A model generated the notes under the pieces. That model did not search any database. It saw only the letters and a program-made list of their open reading frames with translations, and was not told the DNA's origin. 64,000 nucleotides of DNA from Xylogone sp. PMI_703 (lineage: Eukaryota; Ascomycota; Leotiomycetes): assembly GCA_021399445.1 (NCBI GenBank), contig JAJTUQ010000004.1:5766001-5830000 (forward strand), read 5' to 3'. Below, piece after piece: positions 50,871 through 62,032 of the stretch; position 1 is the stretch's first letter; every line of letters begins with the position of its first letter. The position numbers and the translations under genes were made by a program.

Positions 50871-50996
50871 GCATGTTTTTCCAGTTTGAGCTCTTATGGT
50901 GTTAAGCAAATTCTACCTACTTTACTAGAAGGCCTTGATGACCGACAATGGAGGAGCAAGAAGGGAGCTTGTGACTTACTAGGGGCTATGGCCTAT
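50871..50996 (+). pseudogene. Isolated fragment of GCN1 (eIF2-alpha kinase activator)
   Basis: Forty-two uninterrupted codons read ACFSSLSSYGVKQILPTLLE and GLDDRQWRSKKGACDLLGAM followed by AY. This matches the central HEAT-repeat region of fungal GCN1, the ribosome-associated activator of Gcn2. GCN1 is about 2,670 residues, so this is under 2% of it. Flanking codons on both sides do not continue the GCN1 sequence, and the surroundings are AT-rich. It is a captured or left-behind gene fragment, not a functional gene. The lack of stops suggests a fairly recent event or local escape from mutation. The identification is from memory of the GCN1 motif. Confidence 0.75.
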
Positions 50997-51039
50997 ATAC
51001 TTCGAGGAGACGGTATAATCTTGCAGATTCGTAGCACAG

Positions 51040-51190
51040 GTCTTCACTTCCCCGTACTTGTTCCAACCACTTCTCCCTTTCCGATTCATTGGTCAGTGTC
51101 TCGTCTGCTGCAAATACCCGTACACCGGGTCTTCCTGATCAATAGAAAGAATCTGATTACGAAAGGTCATAAAAGATCGTCTTCGGTATA
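51040..51190 (-). pseudogene. Frameshifted relic of an unknown family, related to 62.03-62.38 kb
   Basis: On the reverse strand one frame reads SIDQEDPVYG; a shift of frame then gives VFAADETLTNESEREKWLEQ. The 62-kb copy reads DLDQENPVYRYVAADKTLTK then NPDQWLTRDNWLRQ. The same motif order shows a shared origin, with one frameshift here. I do not know the family. It lies only about 45 bases from the end of the GCN1 fragment and on the opposite strand. Confidence 0.6.
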
Positions 51191-53069
51191 GACATTACTC
51201 TAACAAGCTGACACTTGATGGTGATATGTAACTTATGACTATGTCTTGTGATCTGACATAGCATTCCATTCTGTACTGAGTTGATTCTCCTCCACGGCTC
51301 GTAGAAAGAGTTCAGTAGTAGCTAAAGCCTCTGCTATACCACTGTCTTTCATAGGCAATTGGGAACACATACGCTACCATAAAAGCAGTCTGGATGAATA
51401 TTCGAATTTGATTTTGGGTGCTGAGGCATTTTCTGTTTTGTGACGGACTCTCTAAGCTCATAGAGGCCAAACTACCTGCTCTGAAAGGGAGATAGGTTAG
51501 TGATGTGGCATTGAGTAACAATTTGGCGGACTTACATGTTGCAGGAGAGTTGTGAGTCACCTGTTAGAATGCATTTTGAGGTTCAATTAAGATCCTCCGT
51601 GATCTAAAATCAGTCCTCAGCTTTATCCTACGTTTCGGCGTATGACTGTTCTGTGCATAATATTCTAGGGAAGATAGCTCATTAATATCCACTCCAGATC
51701 TTTAATTGTATTGTTTGATTTGTTTCGATTGAAGCTGGCATCGATTATAAACATTCCGTATGTTGTTCTATTCACTGTTGTTCCTTTGCGTGATATATTA
51801 GTCCTAGATTGATCTTATATTGAAGTGTCATCATTCAAAGAATGAAGGACCTTGCATAACTACGGATATAGCTTAAAGAGTCTTCTATCGTCACCTTCAC
51901 TATTGCGAAAAATGCAGGACCCTACAAATGTGTATAGTGAATAAAAAATAAGAATAACTGCGTTAGAACGTATGGATAGGCGTCTTGATAGCTGTCTATA
52001 CTTATAGACCACACTCTCTCGGAACTTCACTTTGATTTGCATCACGGTGTCATATTAAGAACCTGTTATAGTGGTGGTCTCGATCAAGTCTCCTAACTCT
52101 ATACTTATACATCTTATGTATCTAGTTTGCTCTGTGGAACTATGCCGCACGGTAAGGATGGAAAATGTTCATCATTTTTCAATGACTATTAACATCTGTA
52201 TCCGTTCTCCCAGACTAGAAGTATTCTCTCCAGTCTTTGTATGAAACTCAATACTAGCATCGCACACAAAACCATCACTGTGTATAAGAAAAAAAACCGC
52301 CCAAAACCAAGTAACTCACTTTTGAATACATATAACTCCAATTTAACAGTGGTCCGAGGAGCTGGCGTAGTTTATAGAGCGACGATGCAGGCCACAGTGA
52401 ATGGAATAACTGGGGGTAGGAACGTTCACATAGTGCCAGAAATAATTTTTTTCATCATTTTTAGAACAGCATACCAACCAGCCCATATTTCCGTGATGCA
52501 ATAGTTGCATTAATTACATTTGCTTTAAATAAGTTAAGCCATTAGAGCTCTCATTCTGCTTTCGGGTTCGGTATCGCATTTGCAAAGTGGGAAACGTCGA
52601 ATACACGGATAATTCCGAGTGGAGTTTATCACTGTTATCAGCCAATCACTATGACGGCAATGGAGCTCATGTACGTACAGCGCATTGACAATGATGCCGA
52701 TCTAGCAAAGCGAAACTGTTGAAGTCCCTGTTGATCTCGAAGCGAACGTGGTTTGGAATTCCTCCGACTTGCCCAGCGTCCAATTAGAGTTACGGTTTGC
52801 ACGTGATCGGTCAGATGTTGATTCCGTGCCCGCCGTGGCGCCTCAAGCGAGATCTTAGCTCTGAAGCGAGGGCGGGGATTAAACTCTAATTTGATGTGGC
52901 GGCAGCCGCCCATGTAGGCATCCATATGTGGCTTACGTGCGTCATAACTTCATGATTGCAACCTTAGGAGATATAATTTTTGTAATTGATACGGCCGTAT
53001 GAGGGTATCGACATCAAAATAGTTTGAATTAGCTGCTGACAGAATCGAACAAGATGAGGGAAAGCTAAG
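51191..53069. other. AT-rich region upstream of the Rossmann-protein gene
   Basis: Stop-rich sequence with no gene. A GC-richer island at about 52640-52930 lacks any convincing frame (a 95-codon reverse frame has no resemblance). It may be a relic. Confidence 0.4.
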
Positions 53070-53077
53070 TATATAAG
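53070..53077 (+). promoter_or_regulatory. TATA box of the Rossmann-protein gene
   Basis: TATATAAG lies about 170 bases before the start codon at 53246. It is followed by a C/T-rich stretch (CAGACCCCCTTCTC near 53140), which is a usual place for fungal transcription starts. The spacing fits a 5' leader of roughly 100-130 bases. Confidence 0.45.
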
Positions 53078-53245
53078 AGTAAGGAAATTCTTCGTGTCTC
53101 TTTCTCAGAATCATTATCACATCAGCCATCACTCAATTCAGACCCCCTTCTCAGATTTATACCATCTTGACCTCGAGTATATTTTACCTTTCCCTCCAAA
53201 TAATAGTCCATATCCTATATTTTAATCTATATACATAATTCAACA

Positions 53246-54013
53246 ATGGCATCATCTTCAGCCGCTCCAACTATTGCACTCTTTGGAGCAACAGGAGGTA
53301 CTGGGCTCTGCTTTCTCAAGGCCAACCTCATAGCAAATCCAAACGCACGGGTCAACATCCTCGCTCGAACACCTGAGAAGCTCACTTCCACATTCCCACA
53401 GTCCACCTATCCATACCTCAACATTACCAAAGGCGACATTCGCGACATTGAAGCTGTGAAGAAAGTGCTTCTCATTGACGGCGTTCTCGTCGACAAGATT
53501 GTCTCCACGGTGGGCATGCCTTTGAAGAGGGAAGGTGTCAAAATCACCGGTGCAGATCCTCACCTGTGCGAAGAAACGGCCAAAATCATACTCTCTGCAC
53601 TGTCCACCATCCGTTCTTCCTCGCCATCGTCGGCAAATAAATATCCTGAGTTTATTGCAATTTCCACAACCGGCATATCCGAGCACGGCCGGGATATTCC
53701 TATTGCTATGATACCGCTCTACCACATGGTTCTTTCTGTTCCACATGAGGATAAGAAGAAGATGGAGGAAGTCATCACTGCATACGAGGGGAACTGGGTT
53801 CTTGTGAGGCCTAGTTTCTTGATAGACGGCAAGGGCAAGGGAATACACGCCGTAAGAGTTGGGTTTGAAATCCCAGGCAATACTCAACTATCCAAGAAAG
53901 AGATCGGGTATGTCATCACTCGGGAAGACGTAGGGAATTGGATGTTCGAGGAATTAATCAGAAATGGAGGAAACCCAAAGTGGGATAAAAAGATTGTTTC
54001 GATTACCTATTAG
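53246..54013 (+). CDS. NAD(P)-binding Rossmann-fold protein (atypical SDR / NmrA-like)
   Basis: A single-exon gene of 255 aa. The N-terminal dinucleotide motif IALFGATGGTGLCFLKANL (about residues 10-28) fits G-x-x-G-x-x-G of atypical short-chain dehydrogenases. It is followed by VNILARTPEKL, where Arg after the second strand favours NADP, and by GDIRDIEAVKKVL. STVGM lies at about 88-92. The classical YxxxK pair is not evident, which fits the NAD(P)-binding PF13460-type group of reductases and epimerases or regulatory sensors. No targeting signal is present. Codon use is normal and the frame intact although both flanks are relic-rich, so it is under selection. The substrate is unknown. Confidence 0.88.
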   Translation: MASSSAAPTIALFGATGGTGLCFLKANLIANPNARVNILARTPEKLTSTFPQSTYPYLNITKGDIRDIEAVKKVLLIDGVLVDKIVSTVGMPLKREGVKITGADPHLCEETAKIILSALSTIRSSSPSSANKYPEFIAISTTGISEHGRDIPIAMIPLYHMVLSVPHEDKKKMEEVITAYEGNWVLVRPSFLIDGKGKGIHAVRVGFEIPGNTQLSKKEIGYVITREDVGNWMFEELIRNGGNPKWDKKIVSITY

Positions 54014-55879
54014 GCTGTCATATGGATTGTCTCCTTTGTTACTGTATCATATATGAATTTTCTTTACTGGACCTGGTTAAACGGTATGCTATTCGGTAGT
54101 TGGATAACACGGAGTTAACCCCATCCCCAATCTTCTATCGATTCGTTTGACGCTGGATAATGCGGCCCTCTACCCCATTGGTGGGGTCCCACAAAAGATA
54201 TAAATTTGTGGGTTTCTTTGCGGTAACCCGATGAACCCACCCAAACGCTTGCCTCTGGACCTTGAGAGTCCAATTGGGTTCGAACAGGATACAAGTAGAT
54301 GCACGAGTCAAGTTGTGGGCTGTGCTCATCAGTACAGTCATAGAGATAAGAACTTTAGCCTTTGTTGCTTTCTTATCCTCGTTTCTCGTATTGGTTCCGC
54401 AGAAACCAGATATAAGCTTTGCTCTGGTTTATGTCGGGCTAACAAGGCTGATTAATACTATTAGGAACTATTATAGATCTTAGAATAACTACACTTGTTG
54501 TTAATAATCATTCTCTATGCTATACGTAACAAAATCGAAAATAGAAATAAACTTACGCATTTTAGAATAAATGCAATGTTTAAAGTAAATAAAAGCAGAA
54601 TAAATTTCTCAGGACAATGAGGATCTTCGCCTTTAGAGATCTTTTTTATAATATCAAGTACAACTTCGAATTTCAAGCTGCTCTGTCGAAGCTGTTGACG
54701 CTTATCTCATAATAGACTTCATGTCACATCGCTGATCCATCCACTCTTCCTAATATCAAGTGATCGGAAGAAGAGGCCACTGTCGTCTGTGTACATGTTG
54801 GCCAATTCAGGAAAGCCCCCATAGAGTCATAAGAAGAACGCCTTTGACATGAACTGGCCGTGAACTTGTTTCAGTTTTGGACCTTCTCGGCCTTGGTAGA
54901 CCTAGGCTTAACATCGTTTCTTATAGTCCTTTTCTGTCTACTCTTTTAAGGGGTTTGCAACATTCGCAATGCTCTGTACCTATTCATCTCTCGTGAGGCA
55001 TTTTCTCAGTCAGATATAGTATTTCATAAAATCCAAGATTGACTGGCCAAAAAACTTTGTATTCTCTCTTCCGCGTATCATTAAAGGCTTTAGCCCGGAA
55101 TTGAGATCCTTGATCGCGTTGTGAGCTTTACTAGGTAACACATTGGGGCCTGAGATAATGTCTTTATAGATTATTACTATAGTAGTCATCCCGATAGTAC
55201 TACTCCTATAAAGCGGATAACTAACCTAATGTTACTGCCGACTCTCAATGGCCTTGAAATGTCCGTTAAGATCTTTCGGAGTGGCCCTGAATGGAGTACC
55301 TGATAACGCCCAGATCTGAGGATTATTCCTAACTGCCTGCGATCTCAAGTATGTAGAGACTTGCGTGGTGAGGCGATGATCAAGTTACAGCTCGTTGCGG
55401 ACCATAAAGCCCCATGTTAATCTTTCCCTAAATCCGATGACTTTGTATCCAGCTCTTCTTGGATAGTTTTGTCTGACATCCTGTTTAAACCTTTCCAGGA
55501 GACAGCTCTTAAGGCATCCGGCAAAAGTGATTAATATGTATAGACTCCGGATTGCAGACCAAAATAGAGTTGTTACTACCTTTATCAGTGCTTTTCTGAT
55601 TTTGTCAAGGTCTTGTCCCAATTTAAGAGGGTCAAATCTAGCATGGGAGGCGATGTCTTCATATTTTACTTTCGACATGGAAACATCCAGGTGACCGCCT
55701 AATACTCACGTTAGTGGGATAGAAACAGATCAGATAATAAAGCGACTTGCTTGATAAGAGCTGTTTTAGTCAAATACTCTGCTGACTGGCCCATCCTATA
55801 TCCGAAATGCGTTAGTAGATGTTCTGCTTCTGGTTGAAGGGTGAGATACACCAAAAGAATGTATCTTTATATGTTGATA
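54014..55879. other. AT-rich relic region
   Basis: Apart from a 97-codon reverse frame (55385-55678) with no recognised product, only short frames occur. The GC-richer patch at 54135-54320 contains GTGGGTT...AACCCAC inverted words but no gene. It is probably decayed repeats. Confidence 0.4.
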
Positions 55880-56283
55880 CTAACTTATTGCTTGTCTAGA
55901 CTTGCTATCTTTATGGACAAGATACTCAAGATGGTGGGCTTTGACCCAAGGAACTTTCAATTCGGCGGCCAACATCAACTGACCAGCATCGTCAATAGCA
56001 GTCACATCAGTCACATCTGGAATTTTTGTATAGTCTGCCGATGAGAATTTGAAGTCGGCAAATCGAAGGACCGTGTCCTGTGAATTATAGACAGCTGTCA
56101 TGGTTTGGCCAATGTTCTGCGTAAACCGGCTTTGTACGCCTCATCTAGACTACTTTGATCTGTACGCTTTCTTTCCATGTTCTTAACCCGGTCAGTAACC
56201 CAATAAGAACATCCCTCGTGGATGAAGGTCAGCATTGATACTTTCAGAGTGCTACTTATCCCAGACGGTAGTATCTGTAGCAT
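55880..56283 (-). pseudogene. Frameshifted fragment of an abundant fungal family (restriction-endonuclease-like)
   Basis: Two overlapping reverse frames, 56283-56098 and 56101-55880, make one protein segment when joined by a shift. The first contains FIHEGCSYWVTDRVKNMERK and AGLRRTLAKP. The second contains VYNSQDTVLRFADFKFSSAD, YTKIPDV and LMLAAELKVPWVKAH. I recall this motif order (DTVLR-F, A/SDY-KIPDV, GELKVPW) from numerous fungal proteins, sometimes upstream of FunK1-type kinase domains. In that family PDV and E-x-K suggest a PD-(D/E)XK nuclease-like fold, and here both PDV and ELK are retained. The frame breaks at the junction and stops after SRQAIS, so the gene is dead. The rest of the family sequence is missing. 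Confidence 0.65.
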
Positions 56284-56916
56284 TCATTAAACAACATACT
56301 TTAATAACAATTGAACATACCTATCTGACTTTCTCTTCTTCTAGTGAAGCCGCGATGCAGTTGAACTCCACCGCACTCAGTGAGAGCTTTTTGTAGTTCT
56401 CAATTCTATAACACCTGTACCGTTCAACAACGAACAAAATGGATCAGAAGGTGGTGCACATGCTGTATGCAACTGTGGAACAGACACATCATATTATATT
56501 CCAATCTCAATCGCGTGTTATATGCTTTGAAAGTTTTTGATCCCCAAGCGGAAAGGGGCCGACTTTTTATAAGCTGTGGCAGGTATTCAATAGTGGAGCA
56601 TGCGTCAATCTAGGCCCAATTCAATGTTTCCATCAATTCAATAAGAAAAGAGGCATGTAGTAATCAGAGATCAATGACCTGGATTATAATTCACTGTTAC
56701 TCCTACCTCCTCTGCGGGAAACTAGGGGCATAAAGTGAATCTCATGACCTTTTACACTATGAGTGAATACCACTTCCTAGGCTTCACACTACCTTATAAA
56801 TACTGTATTTCGCTCAAATCTGAGAGCCACCATCGAGAACTTGTGCAGAGGATGAGTGGAAGGAAATCAATCGGTCTAACCATTGGGCATAACAACCCTT
56901 TACAGGACTTGAGCAA

Positions 56917-57276
56917 TGTGGCTACACTCCCACCTACTCACGGTACGTATCACGTGCGTACGTATGAGATTGGTGGTTTGGTAGTCACATTGATCAGTCA
57001 AGCTTCTCAGATCAGACAGTTGAACGATATTCTTGTATTATTCGTACATTTCATTTTCAACTTCAACTTCAACTTCACCACCCAATCACTCTGACCATTC
57101 GACACCCCTACATCTCCACAAGACCAAAAGAAGCCGATGGTGCCTCTAGGCACCATTGAAAAGCCTCTAGAAGTACGTCTCTATATGAAGTTTACTGCCC
57201 GAGGGTAAAAACTCTTCGTATACAGGCCAAACCACCAATCTCATACGTACCGTGAGTAGGTGGGAGTGTAGCCACA
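56917..57276. repeat. Inverted repeat with 50-bp arms
   Basis: The left arm (56917-56981) and the reverse complement of the right arm (57227-57276) are identical over 34 bp (TGTGGCTACACTCCCACCTA to GGTACGTAT) and then 16 bp (GAGATTGGTGGTTTGG). The left arm carries a 15-bp insertion (CACGTGCGTACGTAT) between these blocks. The 245-bp spacer includes a perfect 9-bp hairpin, ATGGTGCCTCTAGGCACCAT, at 57137-57156. No flanking target duplication was found by eye. It could be a small non-autonomous DNA transposon or a hairpin RNA source. Confidence 0.9.
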
Positions 57277-57729
57277 AGCTCAGGGAGCTGTAACTTGAGT
57301 AACTAGTCAAAGTAGAATATTAATACACGGGAGTTGATAAAGCGAGGTGTGATAGTTCTTGTTGTTTGCGTATTCGGATAATCAACCAGATCTATTTTGA
57401 ACTTTGGAGACTAGAGTTGAATTTTATATTCAGAGAACTTGCAATAGGAGACATACCTTCAAACGTGGTCGTCACCAAGTATAAGGAGTACTCTGCAATG
57501 CCAAGACTTTTAGCTTATTTTGAAGACCCCAGATGTGCAACAAAACTTCTGTCCATGGACACGAGTTCACTAGCCAACCGGCAGCCGTCCCTTATCTTCA
57601 CTTCGAACTAGCGAATATAGCCATATATTCCAATAATGTTTATTGTCAATTACCACAATCATACTGTCTATCCCATACCATTGCTCCTTCGTCTCTCCAA
57701 TTGTTGCTCCGTTTTTGTGAATAGAAATG

Positions 57730-58287
57730 TTATGTTATACGACAACCCCTCAAACCCAAGAATAGAAGTTGGCCGCATAATAGTAAAAACGTGTAAGAAT
57801 CGTTGAAGCCGCGTTCTGGCAATGCTTCGTCAATCAGCCTGTCCATCGTCATCAATCCCAGAAGATTCCTCCAATGATGTTGGTGAGTTCGAGAGAGATT
57901 ACCGAGGAAAAAGCCAACATATCCGGAAAACTCATGGAGTTTACTATGAGCCAGCATGATGAACAACATCATAATAACCTCAAAATGGAGACTCAATGGC
58001 CAGATGCTGAATATTCATATTGGCCTTCCACTGCTATCATCATTAACTTTTGTTGACCGTCTATTCACTAATACGCTGAGCGGCCTTGCCACTAATGCAT
58101 CCAGCCACGTATGTAATCTTGAATCTCTCCTTAGGAAAGTGATCGAATTACCTGCCGACTTGCCCTCAAGTCGGACAAGCCAATCGTTAAAAGTAACTCC
58201 ATCTTTGTCAGAGTCATTATAGAAGACTGGGAGTACAGTTAACTTGGTGGTCTTAGTAGATCTTGTAGTTCTCGTTCGCCCTCCCAC
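57730..58287 (-). mobile_element. Probable LTR-retrotransposon Gag remnant
   Basis: The reverse-strand segment at 58287-58015 reads KLTVLPVFYNDSDKDGVTFN then DWLVRLEGK, which resembles the start of fungal Ty3/gypsy-type Gag (LPDPPVF-DG-DP-FDDWL--MK-K). Downstream, 57996-57730 contains KLHEFSGYVGFFLGNLSRTH, possibly the continuation. There is no protease, reverse transcriptase or integrase motif nearby, and no LTR was identified. The call rests on one motif and composition. Confidence 0.4.
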
Positions 58288-60154
58288 AATTCATTACTCA
58301 TAGTAACACCAACTATCCCTAATAATCGTTTCCATCATCGGAATAGGGTGGATAACCGCATCTTCTTGCTATCTTGGGAATTATGATTGGGACATCATGC
58401 ATCCTCAAGATCGGTGTTATAAGGCGCGTATTCATGCTGGCCTCCCTCTGCTGTGAATCTTTGATCAGCCATCCGATTTCCGAATCATCGCCTTTCAAAC
58501 GGCAGACGAATACATCTTCTGACTGCCCTGCCGATATACTTTGCCTATTACCTGCTTCTCTGTGTTCATGTTCCACCAGCATTCCGTTATAGTAACGACT
58601 GACACCATTTTCATCCTCTCGTTGACTAGCTGGACTTCATCCAGTACCAGCTGTTTAATCAAGGACTTAGCGTTGCGTCTGTGGCACTTGGATACATGAC
58701 TGGTAACATGCAGATGGACTACACTAGATTGTCTAATTTTTTGAAAGAAACTAAGCGTTTGTTTGCTTTCTTCGAGGCCTTTAGTACTGGCATCTTGGTG
58801 TTGCTTCCTCATATAACGGCGTTTAAGTGCGTTTACCTAGAGAGGCTAAGAACCACAGGTTTCTCAAGTGAATGGACGATGTTTTTGGTTCTGGCTCGAA
58901 CTGTTGAAATGAGGAATTCATGGTGACCATACCACTACTGGACGCAGCGTTGAACCAACATGGGAGTTGCGCTCACTAGCAGGAGACAGTCTACCGCAGC
59001 GCATCACTACCAGATGCAAAGGATCCAACCACGCGGTTTGGAACCATGTAAGGTGAAGAAGGCTGGAAGGTTACAGAGCGATCTGGCTCGCTCGATATGG
59101 AAGTGGTTTTGGCAGAGTGAATACAAACTGTGACTGAGAACAAGTGTTGGGCAGACCTGTAGCTCGACCAAGCTCCTCTTTCTTGGCCTTATGTCTAGAG
59201 TGTAGGGAATATCACCCGTCCTTGTAACTTCACCGTGTTCTGCCCCTGCAATAAGAACAATAATCAGAGTGAATATCATATAGTATCTATAATACCAAAA
59301 TAGTGAATCACTTGCGAATAAACCCCTATATCCACACATAAATACCTTCTCCCTTCTTTCCACGTCTCTAGATAACTATAACCAAAAGCGAGTACACTTG
59401 TGCCGAAGACGCTTTTCACAGAGACGTGGAGCTTCAACCGCTTTCATTACATCCGTCAACTCAAGTCCGCAACCCCAGACTGATTAACTAAAGCCACAGA
59501 CGTACTGCACATGTATATAAACCCATTGACAACGAGAGAATACCCTTTCTTGTCAATATCTCCCTCGTTGTCAGTTTCATCCAAAATTACATTATTTGCC
59601 TAGCGTAACCAAAAAAAACGTATCAGTAGTATATCTCCCCTATATTAAATGAATATTAATTAAAAGGTTTAACTTTACATTAAGCACAGTGAAAGTTTTC
59701 TCCGCACTCTTGACGGTAAACCTCTCGAGTAACATACTCTAGAGAATAGATAACTTTATGGATAATGATAACTTTCTTTTGGATAAACACATAAAAGTAT
59801 TACACTGTTGTTTAACACTGAAAGGTCATCGGTGTGGGCGAATCGCGTAAGTTTCCGCGAACTAAGTACTGACCAATACTCTCCTCATATGCAGCGCCGT
59901 TCTAATATTTCGGCCACTGGTCGGCAAAGCGTGTACAGTTGACAATGTTGACCCTAGAGAGATGAGTGATGAAGTCGGTACTCGTCGGTTGATCAGGAGC
60001 GTCGTCTACATCAGGCCGAGGCAGCAGTGCTTGAAGGCCTATGATATCGATATCCTTGTCGGCAACAGCCTGACCAGCTTGGCCGCCTCGGTACCCATCT
60101 CAGAGAGCGGCTAGCAAATCGTCAGTTATTGAACACCTAGTAGAGCCCGGCTAG
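58288..60154. other. AT-rich relic region
   Basis: Frames of up to 118 codons on the reverse strand have no recognisable product. The sequence is stop-rich and AT-rich except for short patches. It is likely decayed transposon DNA adjoining the Gag-like remnant. Confidence 0.4.
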
Positions 60155-61214
60155 GTGAAGAGCCGGGGAAGAGAAGGCTACTTTATGCCTTTGCACCCTG
60201 CCCTGGTCAAGCCTGACACATCTGGCACACTGACTACCGCCGACTCCGTACTCACGGCTCACCAAACAGCTAAGTGTTGTAAAAGAGCCGTTAGCTTAAA
60301 GAGCAGAGGAAGAGCAAGGTGGTATAATAAGAATGATCAACCTACCTATAAGGCTCGTTGTAGCCACTCGCACCACGTCCGAGGACTTGCGCTTTGTTCT
60401 AATGGAAAAGGCCAGGAGAGTCGGCGAATAGCAGCGAACTACGCTCCGGCTCGACGCCTGAAGAGAAAACATACATATAATCCTACTGCCGTGAGGCAGT
60501 TGGAGCAGCCCGCTTCTCTCAGCATGCCTGACTGGTTGATTCGGTTCGAGTTAGCCTTTCAAGTGCGATCGCCACGGTCCTAAACAGCGGCCAGATAGGT
60601 TAGCAATGGCCAGAGAGGCAAGGGTGGAATAGCCTTCGAGTAGACGGCATCCAGGTATTCCAAACCGACCCACAATCTCCGTCTGGCTAAAGGGACATGG
60701 CCCATAAGTACTGAATTTTTTGCCCCCTCAGGGGATTTATAGCGATAGCACTGTGAACGGCTGTGAGGCGGTAGAGTTATCGTCTTGGTCATCTATGGTT
60801 GTTCGATAAGTAGAGATCTAAAAGTAACCTGTAAGTGACCAGTTGGAGGAGTAATTCAAATATAACAGCGGAAGTGAACCTCTTACTAGAACAGAAAGAG
60901 GATTCGATACTGATTGAATCACTCCGAGGTGTCAGAAATCAACATATGTGTAATGAGACTGCCGCGAAACAGTTAGAGCATCCAACTCCTCATAATATGT
61001 CATTCTAGTTGATGAGACTTGAGTTAGTCTTGCCAGCTGCATTTCCTCTCTCCTGAAAGAACCCGAATAAGTAAGTGAAATCCCGTGAGAAGAGAGTGAA
61101 TAGCAACGCTTCAGTCCAGGCCAGGAACTGAAATGCCCGACTTACAATGTCTTGTTCGATAAATGCAATATGGCGAACAAGTGATGTGTTCTTTCCTCTA
61201 CGAGGGACTTGCAA
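60155..61214. repeat. Two diverged direct copies of an unknown element
   Basis: Copy A (about 60460-60792) and copy B (about 60930-61214) are about 470 bp apart. ACTGCCGTGAGGCAGTTGGA in A aligns base for base with ACTGCCGCGAAACAGTTAGA in B, and similarity continues for about 75 bases with many G/A and C/T differences. On the reverse strand both encode related peptides: GAKNSVLMGHVPLARRRL in A and RGKNTSLVRHIAFIEQDI in B, each preceded by a P-x-x-G-K-N pattern, and both carry GCSNC further on. Copy B is more AT-rich and has more stops. I do not recognise the family; it could be part of a transposon protein or a duplicated gene. Confidence 0.6.
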
Positions 61215-62032
61215 GCCTCGTGAAGTATTCGCGGAAGGTCTCTCCTATGCCGTCTTCCTCTACGAATTCTTTTCTGATTTAACCACGTTCTGAGGCGTCA
61301 GAAGTCAGATTCAAGCTTCCCTTTAGGGTCAGTCTTGACTGAAAGTCCAGCCGTAGCTCAGAGTATTTTCAGCTCTGTGAAAGAGGCCTTGGCAATTCAA
61401 GCCGGATTGGATTGATGGAAACTTGGATTCGTTGATAATTTTCATGCAAACCGAACTTCCAAGTGTATCCAAATAATGAATACTTCGATCATGCCGAAAT
61501 CCCACCAAACTACTCATTTTCCCCTTCGCAGGGGTTCAGAAAGGCTTCTTCTTGGCGCAAGGGTCGCAGTCTCCTTCTCCGGCTTCATATTCTCGACCAC
61601 TGGGCCATCTTTCTCTTTCTCTAAACGGTCCTTTCATCTGCCCAATTGACCCTCTTAGGCTCAAGGGCATTCCTCTCATTCTCCAAATCCTCTCATAACC
61701 CTCTAATTCTATAATAAATCAGAGCTAAGAGTCCAATTAAGTATGTTTGCCCCTTACTCCAGATTCCATACCCCCTCCTTCTCTCCCTTAGAATTATGCC
61801 TAGAATTATGCTTAGCTAGGCTTTACAATCTCAGATACTGTGAAAAAAAACTTACTATGTTCTTGGCCGGGGTTGACCGATATACAACCGGCGTCGACTC
61901 TACTGATCCACAGCCTCTCCCATCCGATGCAGTTATCTTTTGAACCCTTATAATCAAGATGAGGAATTGACCAATCTTTTTTGTGCCTGGATAGCGCTTT
62001 TAAATCGGTTTGTGTACTTCGAGAAGACAGCA
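61215..62032. other. Non-coding relic DNA
   Basis: Short frames only. A pyrimidine-rich run at 61560-61700 (CCTCTCATTCTCCAAATCCT) stands out. No gene is seen. Confidence 0.4.

Noticed and set aside
54270..54300. TTGGGTTCGAACAGG as a pol III B box
   Set aside because: The flanking bases cannot form a T stem and no D or anticodon arm lies upstream.
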